Below the pieces are notes generated by a model. That model was not told the origin of the DNA. It worked only from the letters and a program-made list of their open reading frames with translations, and did no database searches. From Pyrus communis (Eukaryota > Streptophyta > Magnoliopsida > Rosales > Rosaceae), in contig NC_084803.1 of assembly GCF_963583255.1 (NCBI RefSeq), positions 8,174,238 through 8,238,237 of the forward strand: a stretch of 64,000 bases of DNA, in the 5' to 3' direction. This document shows, one piece after another, positions 22,010 through 34,069 of the stretch. Position 1 is the stretch's first letter. Each line of letters opens with the position of its first letter. A program made the translations under genes and the position numbers.

Positions 22010-23490
22010 CCCCCTTAAGTGTTTACAACTTAAAAAGTAATTGGTGCAATAATTGCTAATATGGGTCTCATAGTAGGGTGTGCATATCAAAAGAAAAGTC
22101 TCACAAAAATCTTGCTAGTTAATGCGGGATGTCAACGTTTCACATCTTCAGGATGACCATTAATGCACACAAGGGTATGGATAGCCAAATGTAAGTGCCT
22201 CATCAAAACCTCATCAGGTTAACAAATTCCCAAAGGAAAAAAGTGCCCTTAATTGTAGGAAAAGATTACATTAAGATCATGAGAGTATACTTCAGGATAC
22301 TCCCATTGAGTTTGACAAAACTCCCTAAGATAACTACCAATGATGCGAATTTGAAAGTTTACACAATCTAATTTCGTGAGCAAATTTCTAAAAAGTAGAA
22401 TTTGGCAATGTCTTCGTGAATAGGTCGGCAAGATTGTCTTGGCATAAGATCTACTTAACTTCGTTATTTAGATGTTGTTGCTGATGAGTGAAGAAAAAAC
22501 TTCAGAGCAATATGCTTGGTATTGTCGTCTTTGATGTATCCTTTATGTAATTAATTGATATATGCAGCGTTGTCTTCATAACTCGTTGCGGGATCATCAA
22601 CAATGGAAGAAAAACCACATGAGGTTCTTATGTGGTTAGTCACACCCATCAACTAAAAGCATTCACGTGATGCTTCGTGTAGAGCATGAATCTCAATGTG
22701 ATTTGAAGACGTAATAATTAACTCTTGTTTAGTTAATCTCCAAGATATTGTGGTATCTCCAATGGTAAAAACATAACCTGCTTGAGAATGTGTTTTATAT
22801 GAGTTAGATAAATAACCAATGTCAGCATAGCCAACAAGGATGACAAACATCATTTCAAGGATGAGGAAGGTTGGATGATCGGCGATGTGTGGGGATAGAA
22901 TAAGCACATATCCATTGTACCCTTAAGGTAACGCATGATGTATTTAACACATGTCTAGTGTCTATGTATGGGTACATTGTTGTATCTTGTCAAAAGATTA
23001 ACAACAAATGAGATGTTTGGTCTAATGCATTGAGTCAAGTACAATAAAGCATTGTTTGCACTTAGGTAAGGAAATTTAGCCCATAAGAGTACTTGAAGGC
23101 TTCACTTTAACTTCATTAATGCAGTGCAACACCTTTTGGTTGTAGCTCAATTAGTGGACCAATAAACCATTCGAATAATGCTTTATCTCCAAACCAAGAA
23201 AATATCGAGTTTACCTCAAATCTTTCATCTCAAATTCTGGCTTTAGGTGTGTGACAATTTTCTCAAACTCTTAAGGAGTCCTAATGAGATCCATATCATC
23301 GACATAGACTGCAACAACTGCAAATCCGAAATATGACTCCTTAATGAATATGCAAGAGCATAACTTGTTATTTACACATCCTGACTAATCAAATACTCAC
23401 CAAGACGGTTATACCACATCCTTTTGGATTGATTTAATCCGAAATGTGAACGTCTAAATCTAATAGAGAGTGTGTTCTGTGGTCAGAAAC
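22010..23490 (-). pseudogene. Degenerate Copia pol fragment
   Basis: Minus-strand reading gives an RNase H segment at 22907-22653 (GYADIGYLSNSYKTHSQAGY, TISWRLTKQ, SSNHIEIHALHEASREC). Further upstream the reverse transcriptase YVDD motif reads VYVDDMDLIRTP near 23315-23280, and LNQSKRMWYNRLGEYL near 23440-23395. Frames are broken throughout. LTRs are not recognised. It adjoins the right end of the solo LTR. Confidence 0.82.
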
Positions 23491-23499
23491 TATTTAAGC

Positions 23500-24478
23500 C
23501 AGTCAATACAAAGTCCTAGATTGTAAATTAAGGGTATAGATGGAAAGATAAATATAGTTTTTTAAACATTAATTATTTAATTAGTGGAGTCCACATGTTA
23601 AAATTTGAATTGGGAATATAAGTAGAGAATGGTAAATGGGGAATGTAGCTAGCATTGATCTTATGAATTTTTGTTTTTTGTTACAATAAGATTAAGGACC
23701 TGCAAATGGAAGGACCAACTATTAGATCGTAAAAAGTGAGTGTGATACAAATATATTGAACTCCTAAATAATGACACTTCTACAGTGAGATGGAAAATTT
23801 AAGTGAGATATTTGTAACCTAGTGGGTTCTACATTTTGTAAAATAGCATGGCTCTTACAGTTATTGAACTCACATTAATAAACAATAGTGTTATAAGTAT
23901 CAAATTTAAACTATCTGTTTTTTATAAACTAGTGTGAAAGACCTTAATAAGACAAACCCTCAGTTCAAACATTATTCTTACAATAATGTATGCATATTTC
24001 GCATGAAACTCGAAACAAATACAAAACCATCTCTTATTATTTACATGAAAGATAACTTATTTTGAGATTTAAAAAAAAAAAAAAAAAAAAACCCAAAGTC
24101 TATATGAGAAATGAGGTTCTCTGAAAAATAATCCATAAAGCAAAAAACCATCTCTTATTATGTGGGGTTAATATTACACTTTGGAAGGGACAAAACCCCC
24201 AAGCAAAGCAACAGACATACTCTTGACCAAAAAAAAAAAAAAAAAAAAGCAACAGACATACAACATAGGAAAAAAAGGAAATAACAAAGCCCTCCAACTT
24301 TTATTGTTATGCATATGAATTAATTTTTTATTTTCCAGATGCATATTAATTAATTAGTCCCAATATAGTCTAATCATCTGACAAGTAGGGGAGAAAACTC
24401 AGTCGGTGTATACACCGGTTGTGTCATACTCTCGCGCATACACAATTGGTGTATTCATGAACCGTTTCATGCACGTTT
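23500..24478. other. 3' flank of BIS-b, no gene
   Basis: From about 23920 it aligns with the 3' flanks of BIS-c (35320-35750) and BIS-e (57020-57470), for example CTAGTGTGAAAGACCTTAA and TTTCGCATGAAACTCGAA. A tracts occur at 24070 and 24230. Confidence 0.7.
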
Positions 24479-26051
24479 TTAGCATGTAATAGATTCACTA
24501 CGCAGTATAGCTGTCTCAACAGTGAGTCCTGGTCCGATTCCAATCACGACACCCCATTCCAAACCTTCACCAGTTGTGGATTTGCCTTCCTCAATCGACT
24601 TCTTTCTCATATCATCCAAAATAAAGTGCACAGATGGAGCTCCCATGTTGCCATACTCACTCAACACATGCCTTGTTGCCCTAAGCTTCCCTTCCTTCAA
24701 ACCCAATTGCTCCTCCACCTGGTCTACAATGGCGGGTCCACCAGGGTGCACACTGAAAAACAAGGAGTTCCAGTCCTTATTCTTTCCGTCAACTTTTTCA
24801 AAAGTTTTAGTCAGAATATCCACAACATTTCCACCAACAAATTTGGGGACTTCTCCTGATAAATAATAAGTAAACCCCATTTCACGAATGTTGGCCACCA
24901 CACCATGCTCTGAGTTAGGTATGATTGTCTGCCTGCATGCCACGATTTCAAACAGTGGCCTTTCAATTTTAGGCTCTGGATTGGCCCCAACTATCACAGC
25001 AGATGCTCCGTCAGCAAAAAGAGCCTGGCCCACCAATATGTCCAAGTGGGTGTCAGTGAGTCCGTGGAAGAAAACGGTCGTGATCTCAGCGCATACCACA
25101 AGGACTCGTGCACCCTCGTTGTTCTCTGCGAAGTCCTTGGCTAGGCGGAGGACAGTTGCACCAGCATAGCAACCAGCTTCGTAGATCATGGTTCTAGTGA
25201 CAGATGGGTTAAGGCCGAGGAGCTTGACCAATTGGAAGTCGGCACCTGGCATGTCAACACAGGAAGCTGTGCAAAAGATGAGGTGGGTGATCTTTGAGAT
25301 GGGTTGGCCCCACTCTTTGATGGCTTTCAGTGCTGCTTGTTGCCCTAGCTTTGGGACCTCAGGGTTCAACATGTCTTGGCGCACATCGAGTGATGGGGCA
25401 CCATAGGTATATATGCTTGGGTTAGCCTTTAGAATCTCCTCTGTTAGATGTAAGTAACGTTTTCTTGTTCTTGATTTCTCACCTGTTAATTAGTAAATAA
25501 GTTAGAATATATTTTATATCCTTATCCTTATGCATCAAATAATACAATGTCACTTGAAAAAAAAAACTACTTATACATGGCATCGTATTATTGGATCGGA
25601 ACGTCACAATTTCTTGTACAAAATACATATATATATATATTTAGTTAAATATGTCTAGAATGACTATTTTCTTGTGATAATAACAATACATATTTTGAAA
25701 TGAACACGTCGTGTGGCACTTTGGGTTTGGGATGTGATTCACTCTAACCTCATAGTATGATAGAGTTAGAGTACTTACAACTCAAGATCAAAGTCAATTC
25801 ATTGAGAGGTAAAAGATCTTTCATATGATTTCATGCATGATATGTTTTATTAGTATGTATTACTTGTAAAAAATATACTTACAAATGCGATCAAATTTCT
25901 CTCTTAAATCTGTCCTGTGCTCATTTTTGGTGACTCGAAACAAGAAATCAGGATAGTCTTTTTGGTAGTAGACGTTTGGTGGATTTGCAGTGCCAATGGC
26001 TAGGATTTTGGCATGTTGAGGCTCTCCATGATTCTTAACCAAAGGCGCCAT
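24479..26051 (-). CDS. BIS: Biphenyl synthase BIS-b
   Basis: Exon 1 is 25883-26051 and exon 2 is 24479-25482, with a 400-bp GTAAGT...CAG intron in the Cys57 codon. The product is 390 aa. All polyketide synthase landmarks are present: Cys161, Phe212, His302, Asn335 and the GIGPG loop. The upstream part of exon 2 ([17 protein letters not shown] through PSLDV) was read directly and is free of stops. Differences from its sisters include Lys for Glu in NPEPKIER, Thr for Asn in [16 protein letters not shown] and ETAILRS. The Thr replaces the residue next to the CHS Phe265-equivalent Tyr, so a subtle effect on the pocket is conceivable. The 5' flank is closest to that of BIS-a, the 3' flank to those of BIS-c and BIS-e. 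Predicted to make 3,5-dihydroxybiphenyl from benzoyl-CoA; activity is untested. Confidence 0.94.
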
Positions 26052-26150
26052 TGGGCTAGTTGAAGAGCAGATATAGAGTAGGGATTTGCTAAACTTGGAA
26101 GAGAGGGGGAGTCGAAAGGTTTCAATAAAATGAATGGCACTGCCCCTTTC

Positions 26151-26159
26151 CTTTTATAG
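26151..26159 (-). promoter_or_regulatory. TATA box of BIS-b
   Basis: CTATAAAAG lies about 100 bp before the ATG. It differs from the CTATATAAG form of the four other copies, while the following AGTGCCATTCATTTTAT block is kept. Confidence 0.72.
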
Positions 26160-26199
26160 CAATCAGAGATGCTACTAACTTGTGGAATCTTCAAAGTTT

Positions 26200-28920
26200 A
26201 GGATATTTTAATGCACATATATTTTCACACCAAAGGCTGCGGAACATACATGAGATTTTGAAAGGTTGAATATATCTCCGCCAATTTTGTGCTAGATAAA
26301 TCTTAGAGTTTCTCAAAAAGTGAGATTCTTCATATACTATATGTTATTTTATGTTTTTTGCATAATGTTTTATAATGTGGCATGTGAATTAACATTAAAT
26401 TTTAAGGTAATAGAGAGTTCATAAACAATCACATCTTGAAAGAGTTTCATTTTGAAAAAGTCTCCTTAGCATTTCGCTTTGCAATCTTTAAAGAGTACAG
26501 AGACCATTTTATTTTGATCACCTTTACATGATTTGGAAGATGACATGTAAATGCCACATCACTAAATTTAATGAGTTAACACTTTAGTTTATATTTTATT
26601 TTAATTAACATGATTTATTCTAAAAAATAATTTAGAGAGTCTTCTGCTTCTCATCCCCAACCCAACCGTTAGCCACCAACCCCGATCCCACGAACCCAAG
26701 TACCAGGAAATGACATTGTGCCAAATCGAGGGATTGTAAGAGAGAGGGAGAGAGTAGTCGCCGGCAAGTGGTGACACCAGAGACAGAGGGAATGAGGAGG
26801 CGGCTGATGGGTTGGCGTTGGCCAATGTGGTTGGGAGTACATCGTTGACCGCGGGAAGGTGGGTTGCTAGGGTTTTCTCCATGCTTTGTTTAGAAATTAC
26901 GATTTAATTAAAGCATTAAAAAATTATATATATATATATATACACACACATGGACAAACGATATTATCTACACTAAGAACTAAGAGAGTAAGAGTGTGGG
27001 CTAAACCTCATAATGGGCTAGCGAAATGTGGTTCAAACTAAAATAACTTGCCATGCCACATAATTATGGTCTAAAAAGACGGTATTCCTAGCATTTTTCA
27101 TCTTGAAAAGAATGTAGTCCTCCATCAACTCATAATGAAGCACATCTCTATCTTTGAGCAAACTTATTCACGACAATAAGTAATTGCCTATTGGTGATTG
27201 TACTAACTACTTATAAGTATTGTATCCTCTCGTCCTTTCTCTCCCCTATTTCACTCGCAACGTTTCAATTATCTAATTTCGTGCAAAAAAAAAAAAAAAA
27301 AAAGTTTCAACTAAATTATAGAGAAATTCTTTCCTCCACCCACCCTTAAAGTAAACATATCATTGCATTAAAAAAAATAAAGTAGTAAAATACTCTCTTC
27401 CATTCACCTCATAAGTAAAAACATCGTTGCATCCAAAAAAATAATATAGTGAAATACATATTGTTGTAATTGAATTTAAGATAAAAGAGTATCTTGTTGA
27501 ATTGTATATGTTTATAAATAAATATGACAAATATAAAAATATGATAATACAACTACAATGTAATAAGGAACTAGGAAGACATCTTCTTACTTATTCCATG
27601 TTAATCTAATATTTTAATTTTAAACATACAATATTAGAGAAGGTGAGGATTTGGACTACAACAGCAACAAATTGTCGATCCACAATAACAATTTTTTTGT
27701 CTGGGATACATATAAAAAATGATTAGTGGTACTCCTAACCCTTCCCAGGGTAGCTGGATTGGTGAAGTGCATGTGGTTGGAAAAATGAGTTAAGAATTAT
27801 TAAACTAGGTTAGTATTTTCTTCGGTGATGATAATCCTATGTACATATGGAAAATGAATAGTCGTACTCCTAACCCTTTCTAGGGTCAGCTGGATTGGTG
27901 AAGTGAAAGCGGTTGGAAAATTGAGTTAAGAATGATTAAACGAGGTTAATGTTTTAATTCTATCTACAATGATAAAGCAATTAAACACACAAAATAGTTT
28001 TAATCGGATATTAAATTATATGGTACCCAAAATAACATTGACGAAGTAAAAAATAAGTACCAACATGTGACGTTACTATTTCACTTGGTATTATTATTTT
28101 GATCAATTCATAACATGTGAATTGGTGTTACTATTTTGCTTAAATCATAACACGCATTTTTTTAAGCCTATAAGTTGGATATATTAATCATGCCGTTTAT
28201 TCTTATTATAACATGTAGGATTGATACACCGCTGATTTGTTATCTCAATAGCTACAAAAATTTCTCCACCAACCAAATATTAAACACTTCAAGCAGTGGA
28301 CAGTTTCTCCATACACACCACGACAGCACAAATTGCACTCTCCACCTCACAATATGATTTCATAGTCCGCTATCATATGTATCTTACTTTGACTTATTCA
28401 TCCACCGTTTGTTTCACTACATGCATTGCATGCATATAAGATAACATCTCTTTTATGTCGGTATAAAATAACGTAGTTCTGATAACGTAAAGCATCTCAC
28501 TAGGTTAATTTTCTAATTTATATAAATAGTATACCTATCTAAGTGCTTGCCATTCTTGGAAGTTGCCTTTTTTGAAATATACACGACAACAAAGAATATC
28601 AAAACCAATTGTAGGTACAGTGAGTCCATATTGAAAATGGTAGGGTCAACGTGCTGCCACTATATTTCTCTTATCATATTGTTATGGTCTTTAGCTTAAA
28701 ATGTCCCATTTTTATTTTCTTTTTCAACGGTCTTTCACGGTGGCTTACTCTTTTTTTTCTTTATTTCAGTCCATGTGAGACTTTAAAGAGTTTTCACGGT
28801 GGCTTACTGTTCTTCAGGTTCTTCAAAGTAGGTTTTAAGAATTATAATTTTTTTTTAGTAGGATACTAAACATGCTCTAAAAGTTTTACTAATCCTTTGT
28901 GTGAGTTTACAAATTTTTTA
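26200..28920. other. 5' flank of BIS-b, no gene
   Basis: The segment aligns with the BIS-a flank (14050-17760) minus the three SINE-like insertions. It has a SINE-like fragment of its own at about 26950-27045 (GATATTATCTACACTAAG, CCTCATAATGGGCTAGC). A motif with GAATAGTCGTACTCCTAACC is duplicated at about 27720 and 27858. The frames here are not supported. Confidence 0.7.
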
Positions 28921-28926
28921 CTGTGC

Positions 28927-29081
28927 ATTTTTGCTCACCACTTCAAGTGGTGGTAATGCTCATTACTCTATTTATCATTGTTGGATGAGTTTAAATTTTG
29001 AGAATTGTGTTAATTTATTCACTATACTGATTTCAAAATTTAAACTTTTCTAATGGTGGTAAATAAGGTGGTGAACAAAAA
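28927..29081. mobile_element. Small MITE with GCTCACCACTT-type inverted ends
   Basis: The left end TTTTTGCTCACCACTT and the right end GGTGGTGAACAAAAATA are inverted repeats. The halves meet near AAATTTTGAGAATTG / TTTCAAAATTTAAAC. A close relative follows at 29089. Confidence 0.68.
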
Positions 29082-29667
29082 TATTTCCCTTTTTTGTCAC
29101 CACCCTAAAGTGGTAGTAATGCTCACCCCTTACTTATTACTATTGGATGAGTTTAAATTTTGAGATTTATGTCTGTCTACTACACAAATCTTGATTTTTT
29201 TAGCACAACGATATATTTTACGCTAAGGGGAAGGGGAGTTTGGCTAAGCCACACAATGGGCAACCTAATATGGTATCAAATTCGCCATCCATGAGATCCG
29301 AACCTAAGACTTCTCAATTACAAGTGAAAAGGAATACACTAGTAGAAAAAACAGCTTGTGCGACGAAAAATATTTCGTCGCACAAGACGTACTTGCGCAA
29401 CGGAAAAACAAATTTGTCGTGTAAAACAGAGATGATAGGTAACAAAAATTGCGCGACAAATATTTTTGTCGCGTAAAGTCAAAAAGAAAACGTGAGGTAG
29501 TTTTTTTTGGCGCGAAAAACTTGTCCGCCGAAAAGTGGGCCTTTGCATGACCAATTATTCGTCGTGCAAGTTCCTGTCAATTTTGACCACAAAGGTCCAA
29601 ATTTTCCTATAAATATGTGCTTCTGTTGCACTTTTTCTTCACAATTCTGTTCTTCTTTCGTGCTGGG

Positions 29668-30063
29668 ATGGCGGATAAACACAAGGATGAGAGTTTGCGC
29701 GACGCCAACCCGCATGATTTGAGAGACCATTTTGAGTTTGCGCATGCGATTGTTGTAGCCATGCGGAATAATTGTTCCACTACTGAGTGACGTTCTTAGG
29801 AAGATGTGCCTGGGAATGTGAAGAAGGCTGTGATGGATGAACTATTAGTAAGTATATTGTTGATGGATGAGTAATTAAGTTTGTGATATTTTTAGTTATA
29901 TGTTGGAATTAATTACTTGCATATATGTGTAACAGTGTAAGTATACTCTTGATGATGATACGAACGAACAATTGATGAAGTTGATGGACGATGCATTGGA
30001 GGAAGGTTACAATTGGTGGTGTTATGAAGTCTTGCAGAATGGACCAGGACCATCCAAATAGTA
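29668..30063 (+). pseudogene. CACTA internal module 1 (two-exon fragment with Trp-to-stop changes)
   Basis: A TATA-like CCTATAAATA (29607) precedes the ATG at 29668. Exon 1 reads MADKHKDESLRDANPH..., and is broken by TGA (29788-29790) and TAG (29797-29799) exactly where modules 2 and 3 have or imply Trp (xWxSW). It continues DVPGNVKKAVMDELL to a GTAAGT donor near 29850. Exon 2 (about 29937-30063) ends LEEGYNWWCYEVLQNGPGPSK and a stop. Confidence 0.62.
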
Positions 30064-30730
30064 GTTTTAAATTTATGTTTTGTATGACAATATTTAAATT
30101 TAAGGTTTTATTTTTATTTTTATAAGTTATGTATTTGGTCTTAATTAGGTTTCAATTCCTTTTGGGTTTTTTTTATTGATACCTAATGTAAGCAGCCTAT
30201 CCTCGGTTTATATGTGTTTTCAATCTTCAATGAATATTGTACTTATGCTGAAAATAATTCTATGGATTAAGGCATTAATTATTTATAGAATAAATATTTA
30301 AAGTATTAATTATTTATAGAATAATATTTCAGGTATTAATTATTTATAGAATAATATTTCAGATATTAATTATTTATAGAATAAATATTTAAGGTATTAA
30401 ATATTTTTTGAATATTTGTTTGTAATTATAAAGTATATCCATGTTTACGTAAACTTTATAATTACAATTATTTCATTCGTCGCACAATATATTGAGCGAC
30501 GCTACGTTCGTTGCTTAAAACAACTTTGCACGACGAAAACATTTGTTTGTCGCGCAAAGCACGATCAGACTGCGTTCAAACCTTTCCATTTATTGCACAT
30601 TTATGACACATTTTGCACGACGAAATGTGAGATTTGCGCGACAAATCCATTTGTCTCACAAAGGTGTCCTAGTGCTATATAAACACAGTTTCAGATCCCT
30701 AGTTTTTAAATTTTTTTTGTTTAAAAAAGA

Positions 30731-31159
30731 ATGGCCGATTCTGGAGAAGGTTCTGGCAAAAAGAAACTTGTAGTGCGATTAGAGAGGTATCGATTGAAGC
30801 AAGTGTCGTACTTTGAAGGCAAAAATATGGCTGAGGTGCATGCCGAATTTAAGTATGACATTGAGAATTTGGTATGGAGGGATTGTTCTGCCGAGTTTAA
30901 GTCTTGGAAAAAGGCCCCTGAGGAGTTGAAGAAGTCCATGCTGGGAGAGTTATCGGTATGTTTGTGGTAAATAATGAACAATTATTTTTGTTAAAACGTA
31001 ATATTTTTTAAATTACCAATTTATTGTTTTTTGGCATTAATGTAGGTTCATTGGGATGTTGATGAAACCAATGAGAAGTAACGGATTTATGTGGATGGGC
31101 TTTTTAAGCAGAGTTTCCGGCATTGGAAGTCTGATGTGTTATGGGTGAGGGAGGATTGA
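30731..31159 (+). pseudogene. CACTA internal module 2 (two-exon fragment)
   Basis: A TATA box (GCTATATAAACAC, about 30674) precedes the ATG at 30731. Exon 1 (30731-30955) encodes 75 residues ending FKSWKKAPEELKKSMLGELS. The GTATGT...TAG intron ends at 31045. Exon 2 starts VHWDVDETNEK, followed by an in-frame TAA, and later has FRHWKSDVLW. The pattern (SW-x-P-x4-K then W-D-D/FxxWKSD) matches modules 1 and 3, so the modules look like diverged copies of one another. Confidence 0.62.
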
Positions 31160-31860
31160 AGTTGATGAGGGTTGTTTAAAAATAAAAATAAAAAGATTTT
31201 GTGGACTTTATATTTAATATAATGAATAAATATATGATATGTGGATGAGTATTAATATTTACATTAATTATAATTTCTATTTGGGATAGTAAATTGGTTT
31301 TGTTAATTAATTTAATGTTTAATTAGGTTTGAGATTTTGATTTATAATAAAATAAAATTTTAAAATACATACAAATAAAAAAGAAAAACATAAAAAATTT
31401 AAAAATATGCATTGCGCGGCGATACATTCTTTCGTCGCACAAAATCTTTTGTCCAAAACATCTTTTTAATCTGGATTCAACCATGTGCAGAGGCAAACTG
31501 CAAAAAAAAATTGCAGATTGTGCCTATGCACTCATCCCTTCAATTTTGCACAATCCGACATCCGTCATTTCCATTTTCTCTCAATTTCATCATCTAATAC
31601 TCTTCCATTTAAGGATTAAATAGTTATTATATATATTGTTTATTGTTGTCATCGTTCTGAACCTATTATTAAACTGTTGTGATCATTCTGTTGGATACAA
31701 ATATTGTTTATGTTATTTTCAGGTTTTTGGGAAATGTTTTAATTATAGGGAGGTTATGCCAAAATTTTAATACGATTTCTTATTAGTTTAGGGTCAACAT
31801 TAATTTTATATTTCTTTGCAGCCAAGAAAAACACCTGAGGACCTTGTTGCCAGTTGAAGA

Positions 31861-33342
31861 TGGCGAAAATCACCTAGGTGACCAACAGACGTATCATTAT
31901 CGGATACAACGAGCGGCATTGGGCTGCACCAGCGGCGGAGCACCATAACGCATTGGCCCATGACATTGTTCACGTCGTTCGGACCTATTGCCCTATGCAA
32001 TGGAAGTCTTGGAAGGTGATGCCAGGTGAGGTGAGGAACAAGGTGCGTGCACAGTTGTCGGTAAGTATCCTACCTTGTAATTGTTTTTCCTTTGAATTTT
32101 ATGTATTTATATTACTTAATGTATGTAATTAATTTGTTACATTGCAGATGAACTATAATTTCGAGGACATCAACGACGATATGTTGGCGTATGTCAACAT
32201 ACTCTTCTTTGAACGGTACAAGCAGTGGAAGAGCAACATGCACCAATATTTTGAGACATTTGATGATCCGTAGGTCGCTCTTGAGGAGGGTTGCTCGAAG
32301 GAGTTTGAGGGTCGGGAGGATAATTGGGCATGGCTCTGCAGTCATTTTCAGGAGCCCAGCTATGTGGTATTTTTTTATATTAAGTTTAAAATTATTATAC
32401 GTTTCTTACTAATGTTTATTGATTTTTTTATATTTCATTTAAATTTAAATTTGAACTAATACGTTTATTTTTTGTATAATAGAAGAAGGCGAAAGCCAAC
32501 AAGAGCAATAGGGACAAGAAGACACTTCTTCACCTTTCCGGTTCGAGGCCCTTCTCATATAGGATGGAGGTGCGGTGGCGGGTAATAATAAAGTTTTTCA
32601 TATTCAATTTTTAATATGTCATTAATATTATTATTTTTATTTCATACTAACATTTTTCTTCTCTTGTTCTATTTAGGGGGGTTCAAAATTCTCGAAGATC
32701 GATGTCTTTAGCGATGTTTATGTTCAACCTGGGAATAAGTTAGCCGAGTCCCTTCATGTAAGTATTCTTCAATTTTAATTATTATCTTATGCATTCAAGT
32801 TTCATGGTTATTATATGAGTGTTATAATTAATATTTGATGTTATATTACATAGGTGACGATGATGGAGAAGAGGCAATTGGTTCTTTAGGAGTTCGCCTC
32901 CCAGCTTCCTCTCAAGACTGTACTCAAGTCTGTGGATCCCCCAGAGGATGCGGGATTTCAGATCCTTACAGAGATCTTGGATCAGGCTCTCGGGCGTAGG
33001 CCGGGGACATATTGTAAGGAGATGGGGAATGCCCAGCGGCGGGAACCTAGAGTCCCTTTATCATAGCAGTCAAATAGTTGAGTGACAGCTTTGACAGCAG
33101 AGGTGGCCGACCTTAGGAATGAGCTTGCCTCGTATAGGAGCCAGATGTCAAAGATTATACAGGCCCTCAGTCAATCCAACATTTGTCTCTCGTATCTTCG
33201 TCCCCCGTCAACCTCTGAGCCCTTCCAACCAGAGCATGACCACACCTCTGCCCCTTCGACGTCTGAGCCCGTCGACAACCTCGAGACCTTCCAGCCGCCT
33301 CTACAAGACGACCACATATATTACGCTGCATTATTTTCTTAG
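31861..33342 (+). pseudogene. CACTA internal module 3: plant transposase (Ptta/En/Spm, Transposase_24-like)
   Basis: Exons are recognised at about 31861-32060 (VTNRRIIIGYNERHWAAP..., MQWKSWKVMPGEVRNK), 32148-32365 (FEDINDDMLAYVNILFFERY), near 32485-32580 (KKAKANKSNRDKKTLLHLSG), near 32680-32757 and from 32854. The last exon ends in a heptad-like ELASYRSQMSKIIQALSQ segment, as in Ptta proteins. Nonsense codons are present: TAG at 32271-32273 (CAG in the 53.9-kb copy) and TAG at 32887-32889 (shared with the other copy). The protein family is known from plant En/Spm transposons; its role in transposition is not settled by this sequence. Confidence 0.75.
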
Positions 33343-34069
33343 TTTTTTACTTCCTTACGTTTTAAACATTTTTCTTGTATATAGTACATACATTTATATC
33401 AATTTAAATATATGAAATTTCTCTTCATTACATTTTTTAATTGAAATTTAATTTTATTACAAAAAAAAAATGTAATTTATTTTTATTACAAAATTAAAAA
33501 AACCAAACGTAAAATTAAATTTAAAAAAAAAATATTTTTGCACGACGAAAGCCTTCGTCTTGCGAAACTCAAGTGACAAACTAGGTTTGGTTGCACAATA
33601 ATAAATTGTCGTCACGCAAAGTTTAGAGAGACAAATAATATTCGTCCCACATATGTATCCTGGTATTTTGTGCGACGAAAACATTCGTTTCTAAAAATTT
33701 TGTGCAACGAAGGGTAAACCGTCGCGCAGTGTTCCTACAACCAATGATGTTTTTCACGATCTTTGCACGACGACGTTTCTGTCTCGCTGAAGTTTGTGCG
33801 ACAGAAATACACTTTGGCGACCAACTTTGGTTCGTCGCGCAAATAGTAAAACGTAGTAGTGATAGTACCCGACTATAGTACTAAGTGGCAACAAATCTCA
33901 AAATTTAAATTCATAAAACAATAAACATTACCATCACTTAAGAGTGGTGAGCAAAAACATTCCCAAATTAATTAATAGTGAACAGTAATTTCACCCTATT
34001 ATACCACCTTTTTTTATTAAGTTTTTTTTTGTAAAAATATTCTCCATTAGGGTTTATTTATTATTATTT

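Larger units (their letters stand above)
29337..33861 (+). mobile_element. CACTA (En/Spm) transposon, 4525 bp, non-autonomous or decayed
   Basis: The ends are CACTAGTAG... and ...CTACTAGTG-type complements (right end ACGTAGTAGTG), flanked by the 3-bp duplication ATA at 29334-29336 and 33862-33864. Both subterminal regions are crowded with short repeats of the TTCGTCGCGCAA type, where CACTA transposase would bind. The interior encodes fragments of a plant Ptta/En-Spm-type protein in three repeated modules. No intact TPase catalytic ORF is visible. Confidence 0.9.
29192..33890 (-). mobile_element. SINE-like element interrupted by the CACTA transposon
   Basis: The SINE pieces are 29192-29336 (GGGCAACCTAATATGGTATC, GATCCGAACCTAAGACTTC) and 33865-33890 (GACTATAGTACTAAGTGG). 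An 8-bp duplication ACAAATCT flanks the pair at 29184-29191 and 33891-33898. Removing the CACTA element and one ATA restores the order seen in the intact copy at 17408-17586. Confidence 0.85.
29089..33957. mobile_element. Second MITE, split by a SINE and a CACTA element
   Basis: The left half (29089-29191) and the right half (33891-33957) are inverted copies: TTTGTCACCACCCTAAAGTGG and, on the other side, CTTAAGAGTGGTGAGCAAAAA. Between the halves lies a SINE-like element, which itself is split by the CACTA transposon. Confidence 0.72.
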
